Below, piece after piece: positions 35,336 through 47,034 of a stretch of DNA of 64,000 nucleotides. The DNA comes from Ischnura elegans. Taxonomy: Eukaryota; Arthropoda; Insecta; Odonata; Coenagrionidae. Each line of letters opens with the position of its first letter. Position 1 is the stretch's first letter. The position numbers and the translations under genes were made by a program. Under the pieces are notes generated by a model that was not told the origin of the DNA, did not search any database, and saw only the letters and a list, made by a program, of their open reading frames with translations. The stretch spans positions 62,170,069 to 62,234,068 of the forward strand of contig NC_060254.1 in the NCBI RefSeq assembly GCF_921293095.1, in the 5' to 3' direction.

Positions 35336-35403
35336 AAGATCAATTTTAATTAAATAAAAATACCCAAACCAAACAGTAATAAGGTACCAAATCATGTGTT
35401 CTA

Positions 35404-35530
35404 AACTTATAAGCATACGCGGAGGCAGTCATTCCTGAGCCACAACCGAGCGCTCTTTTTAACCGCCACTTCTCCTGCAAACCCGTACCTGCACCCCTAC
35501 CGCTCCCAGCATCCAACACAACTCCCCTAC
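35404..35530 (+). repeat. Old tandem duplication, unit 2 (second block)
   Basis: Copy of 34258-34380, directly after the first block of unit 2. A short (AC)n run lies downstream at 35646-35661. Confidence 0.75.
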
Positions 35531-35864
35531 CCTCACCCTCTGATCCAACTCCCACTACAACGGCTGAGTGGGCGGGAATCCCCATGTTCTTCCGTGCTGT
35601 GGCGCCACAATCGATAAGTCCTTGCCACGGCAGCCACAGCGGCGACACACACACACACACGTATACTGGAAACGTAGGTCGACGTTCCCTCGAGTCACCC
35701 GTTTACGGCCAACCTACATTCAAAACCGCGCCCCTCCCCTTTACCCCTCGACCCGCTGAAACCGCGCACAGCCCCCTAACGTCCCACCCATCCGAACCCG
35801 TACACACTCAGGCACACCAACCACCACCACCACGACGGTATTCTCGACTGCCATGGTTAAAGGG

Positions 35865-36392
35865 GGTCTCGCCACGAAACGGAGTCATTGTCGCTTTTGC
35901 TTCATTATAAAAAGAAATGAGCTTGAAAAAAATCCGAAGATCCGGCCGTAGAGGTGGAATTTATCCATATTTTAACAAACACTCGCTATTTTCCACGATT
36001 ATAACATTTATTCCCGACCTAGGTTTTGATTTTAATACACCACGGTCTCACCACGAAACAGAGCCATTGTCGTTTGCTTTATTATCAATAAATGAGCATG
36101 GAAAAATCCGAAGACCCAAGCATGCATGAGGGAGTAAATAAACACAAACACTTGAAATTTTCCACGATTATAACATTAATTCCCGACCTAGGTTTTGATT
36201 TTAATGCACCACGGTCTCACCATGAAACAGAGTCATTGTCGTTTGCTTTAATAGCAATAAATGAGCATTGAAAAAATCCGAAGATCCAATCGTGATGTAG
36301 TGGAATTTTTCCATATTGAAATAAACACTTGCAATTTTCCACGATTATAACATGTAATCTCGAACCTTGGTTTCGTTGTTACTACATCATCC
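35865..36392 (+). repeat. Three-unit tandem repeat, ~169-180 bp per unit
   Basis: Units at 35865-36043, 36044-36212 and 36213-36392, each beginning GGTCTC(G/A)CCA(C/T)GAAAC and containing TTGTCG, ATCCGAAGA, TTTTCCACGATTATAACAT and CCTAGGTTTTGATTTTAAT-type sequence. A weaker relative of the unit start may lie near 36738-36775. It could be a fragment of a satellite family. Confidence 0.9.
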
Positions 36393-39300
36393 TCAAGGAA
36401 CACAATGTTCAATATAGTGTGTAGAGCATTCAATTTATAAAATTTTTAACTGTGGTGGGGGAGAGTCCCTCTCTCTCCCTATAATCGTCGGAAAACGCAA
36501 GTGCTTATTTCAATATGAGCTAGAAAAGCCTGTAGTTAGAACATAGCACTTGCAATAAATTAAATAGAGGGACAGTGGTCACTAAGTCTCCTCAGAAGTA
36601 GAGACCTTAGTCGTACGTAAATTATTCCTTACCTATGAGTAAATTGTGGTTGACGTAATGGTAAAATTGCTTTAAACAGTTTGCAAGCCATTCAAAATCC
36701 AAACTCTATTTTGGAAGAATATTCTCTCTCTCTCTCTCCACAAAGCGAAGTCATAGTCATTTCTTTCCTTTAATGAGACGTTGATGTTAATGAAAAGAAG
36801 GAAACCCTACATAAAAGAAACCTAGAAATAGATATCGGCAGTTAGGAAGAGGCTAAATGGTGGCTGAAAACAATTTTACCAATGAAAGGATACTGAAGAG
36901 GCCTAAAGGAGCGTATGCCATAGTATAAACATGACTGATGCAACGTAACTTTTATATACTCATTTGGATGCATTAAAAAAGTTAAAATACTTTATGAGAA
37001 ATTTTTCTAAAAGACGCATCCTTTATTCTTTCCCATTTCTTTGTACAAAGGATTGATACGGAAAGGCACATCTGATTAGCGGAAATTGGCTTCTATGTTT
37101 AAGTATCATAATGTTCGTATTCTTCACTCATATCTACAGCGTGCTAACAAAATCTTTTAAAACGTCACCATTAGAATTTTAATATCACAGAAAAATATGA
37201 ATGAAAATAAATTTGAACATCCGTATATCCTTGCGTTGCGTAGGGACACCATAATTGGAAACGTAAACTTCGATGGCATACAACACATTCGGATAATTAA
37301 GATGTCCACTTAATACTCAATATTTCATAAATTTTCCTCGAGGAAAGTCATGTGGCAAGCAATACGAGCAGTTTTTTTTTTATCACGACACACGATTTCA
37401 CCCCTAATGATGTCTACCGATTTCTTTGACACACGGGTAAAATATATTTACACATCTCATCCGAAATAGCATAATAAACACTCGAGACATCTCGGAAGCA
37501 CCACTAACAGGGATAAAGAAGGGAGCAGATGCATCAAACAACGAAAGACTTCAAAATGCAGACCCAAAGAAGATACGTCCGGCGACGAGAAAGGAGAACG
37601 TAAAAATATTCATGTGAGCGGCGGTAAACCATGATTCACATACGAGGGCCACTGAAAAAGTGGACAAAAGAAGAATAGACGTCTTCCAAACCAGGGATGA
37701 ATACAAACGACCGTATGGAGAGGAAAAAATGAAAAATGAGGAGGCATATTAAAAGACGACCACGAATGAATTCCATGGAGCGACAAATACAGGAGGAAAA
37801 CAAGGTAAAATTGAAGCAGACAGAGGCACAATGAATTAGCTGTACACAAGTTAGAATAAAACACGGTAGCACCACGCGGAAAATAGTTATTAAACCAGAG
37901 AGAGATGTATGACAATAAATGAAGCCTGATATGCGAAGGACTAGGCTGAGTAAATGAATAATCATGGAAAAGGCTAGCATTTCATTTAATTAACAGGGTC
38001 TCATGCAGTCAGGAAAGAGTAGTATTTCAAACTAAGAAAAAAGTGCAGTGATTATATCCTCATAAAAATGGAGACGTTTTTCTGAAGACAACTTTATGGC
38101 TTCAAACGAAATAATGGCACTAGTATTAATAATATTTATTTATTCCAGATCCAGGCTTCATCACATAGTGACATCTTCATGAATTGAAACGCCCGGTAGT
38201 GAATAAATCACCCAATCAGCGCACCATCTTAAAACTAAGAAAATTTTAACTTGCCCACTAAAGGGTACGGCTTTGTCAGATACGCAACGACCAACATAAA
38301 CTTTAATATTTACGTAAATAATTGCTACTATAAAAACTATATTTATAAGCAGAGATTTTTATTACATAACGGAGAGATTGTAATAAGTCAGGCTTGGAAT
38401 TAATTCTGATTTAACAGAAAGAATTGATATATAGAGGAACCGCAGTTTAAACCGCAATCCATAAAGTCTGCATTGCCCAGAAATAAGTCACCACGAGGCG
38501 TTCTCTTATCCCTTCACGGATTACCTAGGCAGCTTCCCCAAATTTTACGGTTAGGTATGCATTATTTGTATAGAAATAACGTAAATAATAAAATGTTGAC
38601 TTCCTAAATTGAAATCCACATACATACTGAAATCCATGATAGAATTTTGTGGCCCACTGATAAATGATTCTGGTTTAAAATAGGAGTTTGAGCCAACTGT
38701 TTCTTTCCCTTATTCACTAAGTAAGTTGTTCAGAAAAATTACTGGTTTGTTTACGAGAGGACAGGTATTTAATATCACATATAATTTGTTGGTTCCTCGG
38801 GAAAACCTGAAGCCCAAACCTAAATTTCCATCAATTATCCATCAATTGTTTCACATGTAACTGCTGAGTTTCATTACGTATTTAATCCACCGTGTTCTTT
38901 GGCGCAAAGGGTCTTCTCCCATTCTTCAATATACGTACATCCTAATCTCTCACGCAATCAGTTCATTTCCTCTTCAGCATCTTCCTCCATCACCAGGTCT
39001 CAAAGGCATATTTTTAAGATAAAAAGGAGTATGAACGTTTCTATACACGAGTCATGGCTGCTTCACCAGTAAATCCAAAGAGAGAAATTTCATCCGCCTC
39101 CAAGGGAGGAATTTTAAAGGAAAAAATCGAACCAGCGCTGGCTCTTGCCGTTTAAAGCCTGAAACACCTGATGGTCATATTTTCCATCCCTTTCGAGGGA
39201 CAGCTACAATGACCCCTCCAATGATGGCGGAAATCGTAACTGTCTCTCACGAACATTTTCCGCCAGCTCGAGGGATGGAAATCCCATATATTTTTCTATC

Positions 39301-40735
39301 ACACGGCGCGTCCCTTTTTCTGCCGCTGAAACCATCGCTGTCACCGTCCTTCAGGCAATCAGAATACACTGTCGCTAACCGAGATTGTAACGCCATGCTT
39401 GGCTTTTAATTGAATGACGATTGTAAACACGGAAAGTGACGGCAAGAGCAATGGAAAAAGGGACGGTGGATATGACCGTGTGATTTAGGAAATGATGGGT
39501 CGAGCGATCACGGTAGTGGCCTGAAAACCTATCGCTGGAGCTATCATTCCAAGGCACGGAAAAAAATGATTGTGTGATATAGGCTAAAAACACCACGCGA
39601 TGCTACCACATTGAGGAGGAGAAAGATATTTATTGGACATATAAATATCGGACTTGTGTACTCTACCATGAGAGTCATGAAATCAAATCACTTGTAACAT
39701 ACATACTTGGCGATAAACACAAAAAACAATACCAAGAAAGAGTTCCACTATACAAAATTCAAAGAATCAGGAAAGGTAGAAAGGAAAAAACGCAACTCTC
39801 CCTATGAAATGAGAAAGAACGAAGAAAACGAGAGCGCTATTCAAAAACACGAAAGACCGATTGGCTTGCTTTACGGAGAGTGGCGTTAAACTATTCCTCG
39901 TCACCCACCTTCAAAGACACGCCGCAGGAAATAAAAACAATTTCTTCGGCGAAAGAAATATTATCCCAAATCACAATCAACAGCAAAAACCACCCGTGGA
40001 ACGAGAACATTTTACAAGGTAATTGCCACGAATATCTCTAACCACCGACTATTACTCCACGAAAGTATTCAATCGACCACCTCCAGCCCACGGCAAGCGG
40101 TGGACGAGAAGAAAACGACAGTAAACTGCGTGCCTTCTTGGGACCAAGTTTCCCGGTGACCCCGAAATCACATCGCTGCACGCGAACGTATATCTTTCAA
40201 TTAATCAGCGATTGAATTTCATCTCTCTTAATGAAAGCAACTACTTACATAAATACAAAAAAGAGAGGTAGAACAAGGAATTTACTCCATGGAGAAAGTA
40301 CAATAGTATAAAAAAAACGCTACCACAGCAGAAAGAGAATAATCAAGGGTACTTCTCAAATCGAAAAGAGAAAATAAGTACTGCAAGAGGTTTAAGAACA
40401 TATTTGAGATTAAAGCGTCACGATGTCGACTCCTTGCTCAGCAATGGGAAATATCGCGTGTGGATAAAGCCATAAAATCCGTACTGCATGAATATTGATC
40501 GGTTAGATGCGTGCCTAACCCTTGCATCATTGAAGGAAAGAAACACGCCAGTCATTTCACAAGCATTACACATATCATTACTAAGGCGTCCTCCAACCAG
40601 GGCATCGGGAGTGAAATATCTTTTCGTAAGGCGTATTTTCTTCATCACGTTTTTCAAACAGGGAAATAACTGTAAAATAATCATAGTATGCCACAGCACC
40701 CACAGGAGTAGCATTTCCAAATGGAATTAACGAAG
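36393..40735. other. Intergenic AT-rich DNA
   Basis: Over 4 kb without a supported gene. (TC)n at 36721-36738. Minus-strand frames at 37610-37980 overlap in two frames and encode hydrophobic low-complexity peptides with no recognisable domain. Confidence 0.5.
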
Positions 40736-40743
40736 CATGCGAG

Positions 40744-41007
40744 CAGGGGCGTAGCCAGGAACTTCGTTCGGGGGGGAGGGGGTCTAAAACCAGGGGGAAA
40801 ATTTTTGAAAAACGTGGTACCACTACCAAGTATTGGGTTTTAAAGTAATTTTAACACTTTCATAATCGAAAAAACGTCATTTGTAAAATAAATATTTTGT
40901 GAATTCATGATTTTAAATATTTTGTTTTCTTTTATGCCGTAAAAAGTGAGTTTTTATATGTCGGATGGAGTCCGCAACCCCTGGACCTACCCCTGGCAAC
41001 GCCACTG
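40744..41007 (+). mobile_element. hAT-type MITE, same family as 4179-4430
   Basis: Begins CAGGGGCGTAGCCAGG and ends CCTGGCAACGCCACTG. Flanks CATGCGAG (40736-40743) and CATGCGAC (41008-41015) give an 8-bp target duplication with one mismatch. It shares with the first copy the phrases AAAACCAGGGGGAAAATTTTT and TTTCATAATCGAAAAAAC. Non-coding. Confidence 0.9.
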
Positions 41008-41146
41008 CATGCGACAATACAGAAAAGCAGAAAAATACCGGCATAATAACGGTTGATTATTTACAAAATAGAGAAGAATTACGAAAATATAAAAAGAGAA
41101 TCAGAAAAGATATAAGACACGGTCTCAGGCGTTACTTTGTGGAATA

Positions 41147-41807
41147 GGGTGGTTTCCTTCATCAAAGAAAACGAAAGGCATTGATTGCGATTCGTTACCC
41201 ACCATTAGTGTATTCATAATATACAAATTATTTTGTTTTAGAAATACCGGGTTAGACGAATGGCAATGGTCCATTTTTATCCTCATTTGAAAAGGGCCAG
41301 ATTGGCGCCCATGCGATGCCACTCCACGTGACGTCACAGGGACCTAGTTTCTCTACGAGAAGATAGGAGTTATACGTCGTCTGAGGTTACCATTGCATGC
41401 ATGAGGCGCAGAGCTCAGGGAAACATGTCTTAACAATCACTTATTAAAACTGGCTAAGGTCGGAAAGTTTTCCTCGTTTGATAAGTTATTAATAATCCTT
41501 ATTTAAGCCAAGCGCTACCAGCCAGCAGGGTACTAGGCTAGCCGCTAGCAGCCTGCGTCGTATCAGCGCTAAGCCTCGCCTCAAGGTCACCTCGCAGGGC
41601 GGGAGGGGGAACCAGAAATACGTCACGCGGAGAGACTTCCCGACATTCATACTTAAGCGTCGCGTTTTCGCGCGCTTGAAAATTTTCACTTTTCATTTAA
41701 TCGCGAAAAATAGATATCGTCACTTAAAAATCTAAAAGCGTGAAATACGTACTCCAGGAGTAATAATCTTTCGATTTAGGCAATAAAAAAATAATAGGAA
41801 ACCACCC
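41147..41807. mobile_element. TA-flanked MITE-like element, ~660 bp
   Basis: The termini AATAGGGTGGTTTCCT (41144-41159) and AGGAAACCACCCTATT (41796-41811) are exact inverses, with TA next to GGGTGG on each side. That fits a Tc1/mariner-type TA target. The interior includes a CGTGACGTCAC phrase near 41327 and a GC-rich palindromic stretch around 41535-41570. No transposase was seen. Confidence 0.7.
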
Positions 41808-41872
41808 TATTGCTTCATGTTGAATGAAATAAAATAACTATGTTTTATTCCACACTTTATTTTAAATCGTAC

Positions 41873-41903
41873 GACCGGTTTCAACACTTAGTGTTATCAT
41901 CTT
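41873..41903 (-). ncRNA. Hammerhead-like motif, minus arm
   Basis: Minus strand: AAGATGA, T, AACAC, TAA, GTGTT, GAAA, CCGGTC. It mirrors the plus-strand motif at 41910-41940; the first bases of the core are less well preserved. Confidence 0.4.
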
Positions 41904-41909
41904 GTTAGG

Positions 41910-41940
41910 TTGATGATAACACTAAGTGTTGAAACCGGTC
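41910..41940 (+). ncRNA. Hammerhead-like motif, plus arm
   Basis: TTGATGA (41910-41916), T, stem II AACAC (41918-41922) with GTGTT (41926-41930), GAAA (41931-41934), then CCGGTC. Stem III would be ACC/GGT with no loop, so only a dimer or bimolecular fold seems feasible. I see no stem I partner next to it. Confidence 0.45.
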
Positions 41941-41999
41941 GTACGATTTAGAATAAGTGTGGAATAAAACATAGTTATTTTATTTCATTCAACAATCAG

Positions 42000-43490
42000 A
42001 AAAGAAATTTCATTTGATTAGTGGACAGTTTCTTCATACCAATTGACGGCCTCTGAAGATGACGATTACGACACAGTGACCTATTCGGGACATGCGAACT
42101 TTCTGGGGACAAAATGCAGCCACGGGTGTAAATTACTTCATGTTTAGAAGCAACATGCCAAGGCATATGCATACACATCATCTTAAAGAACAGTCAAGTA
42201 TTCCCAAGAATAAAAAAAATAGTCAACAAAATATTTGGCCAAATAACCCAATTGAGTGGAGTAACAGTTTTCACACTCCGTCTAAAAGAATAACTGAACA
42301 AAAATGAAAAAAAACAACACCAAAGATATTAAATGTGGACACAAGAAAAAGACTGAAGAGAAAGTGTAGAAAGAAATTAAATAAACAGCAGAAAAAGAAA
42401 AGCGGCTTTCGCAACTGGTAAATGCACGATTCAAATAACCTTCGGCTTGCAAGCTTTCACCGCAGAAGTGCGATCTTGTTAGAGTAAAATAAATGAGAAT
42501 GAACAGTGACGCAAGAAGACAGCATCCTGGAGGTGCAGCTGCATTTAGGATAGAGGCAAAGCAACACGACAACAACATGATCCAAATGAAGGTTAGACGT
42601 AATGTCCTATGATGCACAATTCTTACGTAAAGCTACAATTAAATGGGAATTTACAGTTCACTTCTGGGAGAACGTAAGGAAGAATCATCTGAATCTAGAG
42701 AGACCTTTTCGAAGTTTGAAGAACTCGATCGATGATTACCAGCAGCAATACGCTACCGTAAGAATTTTGGAGAGAGTCGCTTGCTGAAGAAAACAGGCGC
42801 CAAATTTTCAGAAGAAAACATCGAAAGAGGACGACCAGATAAGGCAATTTCGAACCAACTATATTTTTTTCGCGAGCTGGTTTATTCTATTTCTATTACA
42901 AGTTGAATCCGAACACATTTTCTTTAAAAGGAAATAAATGTAAAGGAGGGTAAGACAATATCGAACGTAACGTATTCTCCTATAAAGTTGTGAATGAGAG
43001 GTAAAATTTTGTTTTCTGGCTATTGTCTCACCGGGCCATGTTTTTTCTAACGTCAGATGAAAGAAATACAAATAGAGGAAGTAGGTAATCTGACGCACCT
43101 CCCTAAAAGGCAAAGAAAAAAGCCCCGTTGAGAACAACTTGACTTATTAGGATCCAGACCTATGAGTGAAAGTTTCCACCAATCACAACTCCGATCGAGT
43201 ATCAATAGTGAAATCAATTTAAGAGATCTTTCGATAAGTCATATGACTTTAAACAGAATATTTAGTGTATTTATGGTTTTCTTAGCTAATGAATATATCT
43301 AGTCAAGTTTAGCTGCTTAAAGCTGTTGTGAACCAACTAACGAATTTCTCAAGTTTTCACCTCCATAGTTACGTCAAGTTAAGCCAAGTTCAATTTTTAT
43401 GCATAAAGCCATAGGATGGATGATTAGAAAATTTCAAATCCACTCAACTCTTCTAGCAATAAAGAAGAATTTAATTTTTTTAAAGTTTAA
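42000..43490. other. Intergenic AT-rich DNA
   Basis: No supported gene; short frames such as 42282-42617 (minus) are hydrophobic and low-complexity. Confidence 0.5.
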
Positions 43491-44765
43491 TTTCCACCGG
43501 GCCGGGTCAATCATTTTTATCGCCACTTGCAAAATATGTTTGAAGTAGAAAGTACTAAAAGCGATCGGACACCTTAACCATTAGGGCAACAAAATCAGAA
43601 AGGATTAGGTAATTTTGAGCCTATTCTTTTCCTTTACCGAGATGGGGATGAAAAGCATAACTTAGTTTTTAAAATCTATTTTCGGCCGAGCAGGGTCATT
43701 CTACTTCTACTGTCCATTGCATGCGATGCAAATTGAAACAGAAAGTAATAGGCGAATCGACCATTTTCAATAAGAGCCAAGGAGTTGATGGATAGGTGGA
43801 GGAATAGGTAGGCTCACCATTTTTGTATTATCGTCAATTACGGTTGAGCGTGATAAATAAATAGACACGATTTTTCCGTTTTTCGATCCGTCTCCTATTT
43901 CTCTAGCCTTTCGAGAAGAAAAATCGACGGGCTCAACCCTTAGCGAATAAGTTAATGACGCCACGGACTCACACCTAGCGGTTCACCGCTTCTCCGCTAC
44001 TAATTGGCCTCACGTGGTTCATTTTCATTATAATTCTAGCGAGCGATTCTTTCTGTCATGGATCGGGTCTCTCTGAGCAAATTCATGAGCCTGGTCTCCA
44101 ATGATGTCATAAACTTGTGAATATTGTGCCGCAACTTTCGCATTTTTCACTTCAAAGCACGAGAAAACGACTGAAAGAACATTTTTTCGCTGTAACACAT
44201 ATTTAAAATGGCTGAACGAGAAAGGTTTTTTTCGTCATAACATATCTTTGCCAACCACCTATCGCATTATATAATTAAATTAAGATTTCGTGTCTCGGTG
44301 AAGACCTCGTACTGAACGACCCCTCACTGACTCACTGCTTCTCAGTCACTCCTTGGCCACGCGTAAACGTCTCACGTGGTTCTTTTTTTATTATCACATA
44401 GATGAGCAATTCTTTCCGTCAAGGATCGGGTATCTCTGAGCGAGTTAATGAGCCTGGTCTCCGATGACGTCACTAACTCATGAAAAGTGGGCTGTAATTT
44501 TCGCAATTTTTCGCTTCAAAGTTATAAAAAAAAATGGCTGAACGATCTCTTTTTCGTTGTAACACATTTTTCCATTCCAACTACCGAGTTATAATATTAA
44601 ATTACGATTTCCGGCCCGAGTGAACAACCCCATTATGCAATTTCGAACCGACTATCTCCCTACTACCAAGTTGCGGAACGCGAGACATAGTTTTCTTTTT
44701 GAACTCATTTCTCCACCGAGCCGGGTCATTCCATTCCTATCGCCAGTTGAATGTGATTCAAGTTG
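43491..44765 (+). repeat. Cluster of diverged tandem repeats
   Basis: Two units of about 340 bp are visible (about 43965-44310 and 44325-44620). Both carry CTCACGTGGTTC, GATCGGGT.TCTCTGAGC, GAGCCTGGTCTCC(A/G)ATGA(T/C)GTCA, TTCGC.TTTTT.CTTCAAAG, AAATGGCTGAACGA and TGTAACACAT. A shorter motif, CCG(G/A)GCCGGGTCA with (A/T)TCGCCA(C/G)TTG, occurs at about 43498, 44718 and, weaker, 43685. Non-coding. Confidence 0.75.
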
Positions 44766-45080
44766 GGGTAGGAAGGAAGGGGCAAGCCGACGACGCATGG
44801 CTGAGGAGGGGAAGACAGAGGGGAGGGGGGCGTTGGGGGGCAAACAGACGAAAGAGACCTGTTTTTATGGCTTTTGATTCCCTAGCACACGCAGCCAGCG
44901 CGACGTCGGAGAAGGGTGTGGACGGGGAGAGGAGTAGTAGGTTGGGGGGAAAGCGTGGAGTGGGTTGAATGAGCCGGGGAGCGCGGAGTATGAAAGCGAA
45001 GGAAGGGAGAAAGGAAGGGGTAAGGGAGGGAGTTGTACAGAGTAGTGTGGGTCGAATCAAGTGTACGGAGGGTGAGTGAG
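44766..45080 (+). other. Purine-rich island
   Basis: G/A-rich on plus with many GGGG runs, following the repeat cluster. The long minus-strand frame (44758-45372) is low in complexity and has no recognisable domain. Confidence 0.5.
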
Positions 45081-46608
45081 GAATACGGAGAGAATGCGAC
45101 GAATAAGGAACGTGGGCGCTTCCATTAAAGTGAGAGAAGAATGCAAAAAGGGTGCGATTACACACTTTTCGCGATACTACTGCAACATACCTGGGAAAGG
45201 AGTGAAATATGAGTTTAAAAAAATAACAGGCAAAAAAAAGACAGGAGACGAGACTGTTTAAAAATGCGTCACATAAAATACCCTCAAAATAGCAGGTGAT
45301 AACGCAAGCATCCATGCATTTATGTATCTCAAAAGAAACATTGAATGAGGCACATATAAAAGTCCTCATCAATTTTCTATTAACAGCATTTTTTTATTAC
45401 AATAGAGAGGAATTTAGTTTTATATATACATATAATTATAAGCTATGATTTTACGACCAAATACATGAATTTTCAACGCAGAAATATTGCTGTTTAACTA
45501 GACTTTTGCAGATCTTTATAGTATCCACATTGAGTACAATAACGACTTTATGCCAAATTCGCGTGAAAATTGAAGGTCATTTAGGGAAAATAAGAGCAAC
45601 TAATATTTTGATTTTTTTATATGATTATCCTTATATGATTATCCTTATATGATTATGGCTACGTTTCTATTGACTATTAATTAATTTTGTTGCATTTCAT
45701 AATGGACTACAGTTAAAAATGTAGGTCATATAATGCGTTTAAATCATTAATCCCAGATATTGGCCAAGGCTAAATATAATTTTGACTCTCAATTCAAAAA
45801 TGTGGAAAGGCTGGAAGTCACATTTAAAGAAAAAAGTGCATCATGATTTTTTTAACTCTCTTCTCAAGAGAAAAATAGATTTTTTACCAAAGGAGGAACT
45901 AATAGAGCGAATCATAGCCATAAGTTCACTATTCAACGATGGACTATGCACCCACATGCCCGTTTCCCACGATACTTGAACCAGGGCATAGCCAGTCTGG
46001 CCGACAATGATGACTGATAATTGGCAATGAGGGTGGAATACAGAGGCACTGTAACCGTCTTCCTCAGTTTTATACGTTCTATGAAACTGTGACCAAGCAC
46101 GAAAGAACTTTAAGTCGGCTTAAGTGACGGTAGGGCAAGAACATAGCCACCTACTCAGATGATCTAAATAACTCAAAATTAAAGCCCCAATAGAAAGCAG
46201 CTCACTATCAAAATTCCATGCATTGAGATTATTACATACGCAACATCACCCATAAAATCGACATACATAAAAGAGGATGTCTGTTTGTCTGACCGCCAAG
46301 CATTTCCATAAGGCTGTACGTAATGCAACTTAAGTTAGTAAGTAGGTACATCTCATGCTTCCAAAGCCCGTAGTGCTACTTCTGGTTCTGTCCGACGCGT
46401 TGTTTGCGTCGTTTTCTCATAACCGTTTTTTACGTCTCGTCATACAACCTCTGCGGTTGGACGCCTCTTGAAACGCTCAAAGGAAAGACATAACTCACAG
46501 AATTCTACACTTAACAATTAATCCTCTTGGTGCAAACCTTTTACCTGGGATATGCATTCACTCGACGTTTTTGGTCTTTGCACGTACGGACACACATAAT
46601 GATCTATG
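45081..46608. other. Intergenic AT-rich DNA
   Basis: No supported gene. TTATATGATTATCC is repeated three times at 45617-45655, a short tandem repeat. Confidence 0.5.
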
Positions 46609-46616
46609 TTGTGGAG

Positions 46617-46834
46617 CAGTGGCATTACTAGGCATATGTTTTGGGGGGGAGGGCATGAGAAGGCCTGGGGTGGCGACCTCCCTTACCCCCAGGCAACAGG
46701 GGTTCCAGGAAAATTTTTTAAAAACGACATGCCTGGAAATACATTTTACATCATTTTGGCGCTTAAATTTTAACTTTAAGCGCAGACGCAGTTATTATAT
46801 GTCAAAACTGGAGAATAGTTATAAATATTTTTTT
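46617..46834 (+). mobile_element. Left part of a hAT-type MITE split by the PLE cluster
   Basis: Starts CAGTGGCATTACTAGG and follows the 12326-12598 family through CCCCCAGGCAACAGGGG, AAATTTTTTAAAAA, ATGTCAAAACTGGAGAATAG and AAATATTTTTTTTG. The remaining right part is at 59879-59940. The 8-bp left flank is TTGTGGAG (46609-46616). Confidence 0.8.
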
Positions 46835-46876
46835 TGCACTGAATTTTTGAGGCCTTTACTTTGTAGAATTCCATTA

Positions 46877-47025
46877 CATGGTTGGAAGAAAATTACTTTG
46901 CTTTTCTACAAAACACACGCTTTATTGCCGACTAGTTTCGGTACACTATACCATTTTCAAGACTAGTGATACACATAAGATTTTTCCGGGATATATACTC
47001 TGTGGTCGTATATATATACAATCAG
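46877..47025 (-). repeat. Inverted PLE-type terminal fragment, left
   Basis: Near-identical to the reverse complement of about 59756-59878 (TTGGAAGAAAATTACTTTGC through GGGATATATACTCTG). It contains a minus-strand hammerhead-like motif at 46930-46960 and directly precedes PLE copy A at about 47026. Confidence 0.8.
46930..46960 (-). ncRNA. Hammerhead-like motif, left flank of the PLE cluster
   Basis: Minus strand: TTGAAAA, T, GGTA, TAGTG, TACC, GAAA, CTAGTC. Stem II is GGTA/TACC and stem III would be ACT/AGT. The core G after CTGAN is replaced by A, which should abolish standard activity. Confidence 0.35.
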
Positions 47026-47034
47026 CCCATTATC

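Larger units (their letters stand above)
34903..35400 (+). repeat. Old tandem duplication, unit 2 (first block)
   Basis: Diverged copy of 32895-33300, about 2.0 kb downstream, interrupted at about 35217-35335 by a Penelope-like terminal fragment that is absent from unit 1. Confidence 0.75.
41819..41993. repeat. Foldback of two ~85-bp arms with hammerhead-like cores
   Basis: 41819-41904 is nearly the exact reverse complement of 41909-41993, separated by only a few bases. It directly abuts the TA-flanked element. Each arm contains ACCGGTTTCAACACTTAGTG or its inverse. It resembles two PLE terminal fragments joined head to head. Confidence 0.85.

Noticed and set aside
35865-36392. A CRISPR array
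   Set aside because: The units are ~175 bp and diverged along their whole length, with no short identical repeats and unique spacers; the genome is eukaryotic.
37610-37980. Hydrophobic minus-strand frames that might be a membrane or receptor protein
   Set aside because: Two different frames overlap the same bases, with no conserved motif, splice signals or start context that would favour a gene.
44758-45372. A 204-residue minus-strand frame
   Set aside because: It is antisense to a purine-rich island, so stop codons are rare; the peptide is low-complexity and shows no domain.
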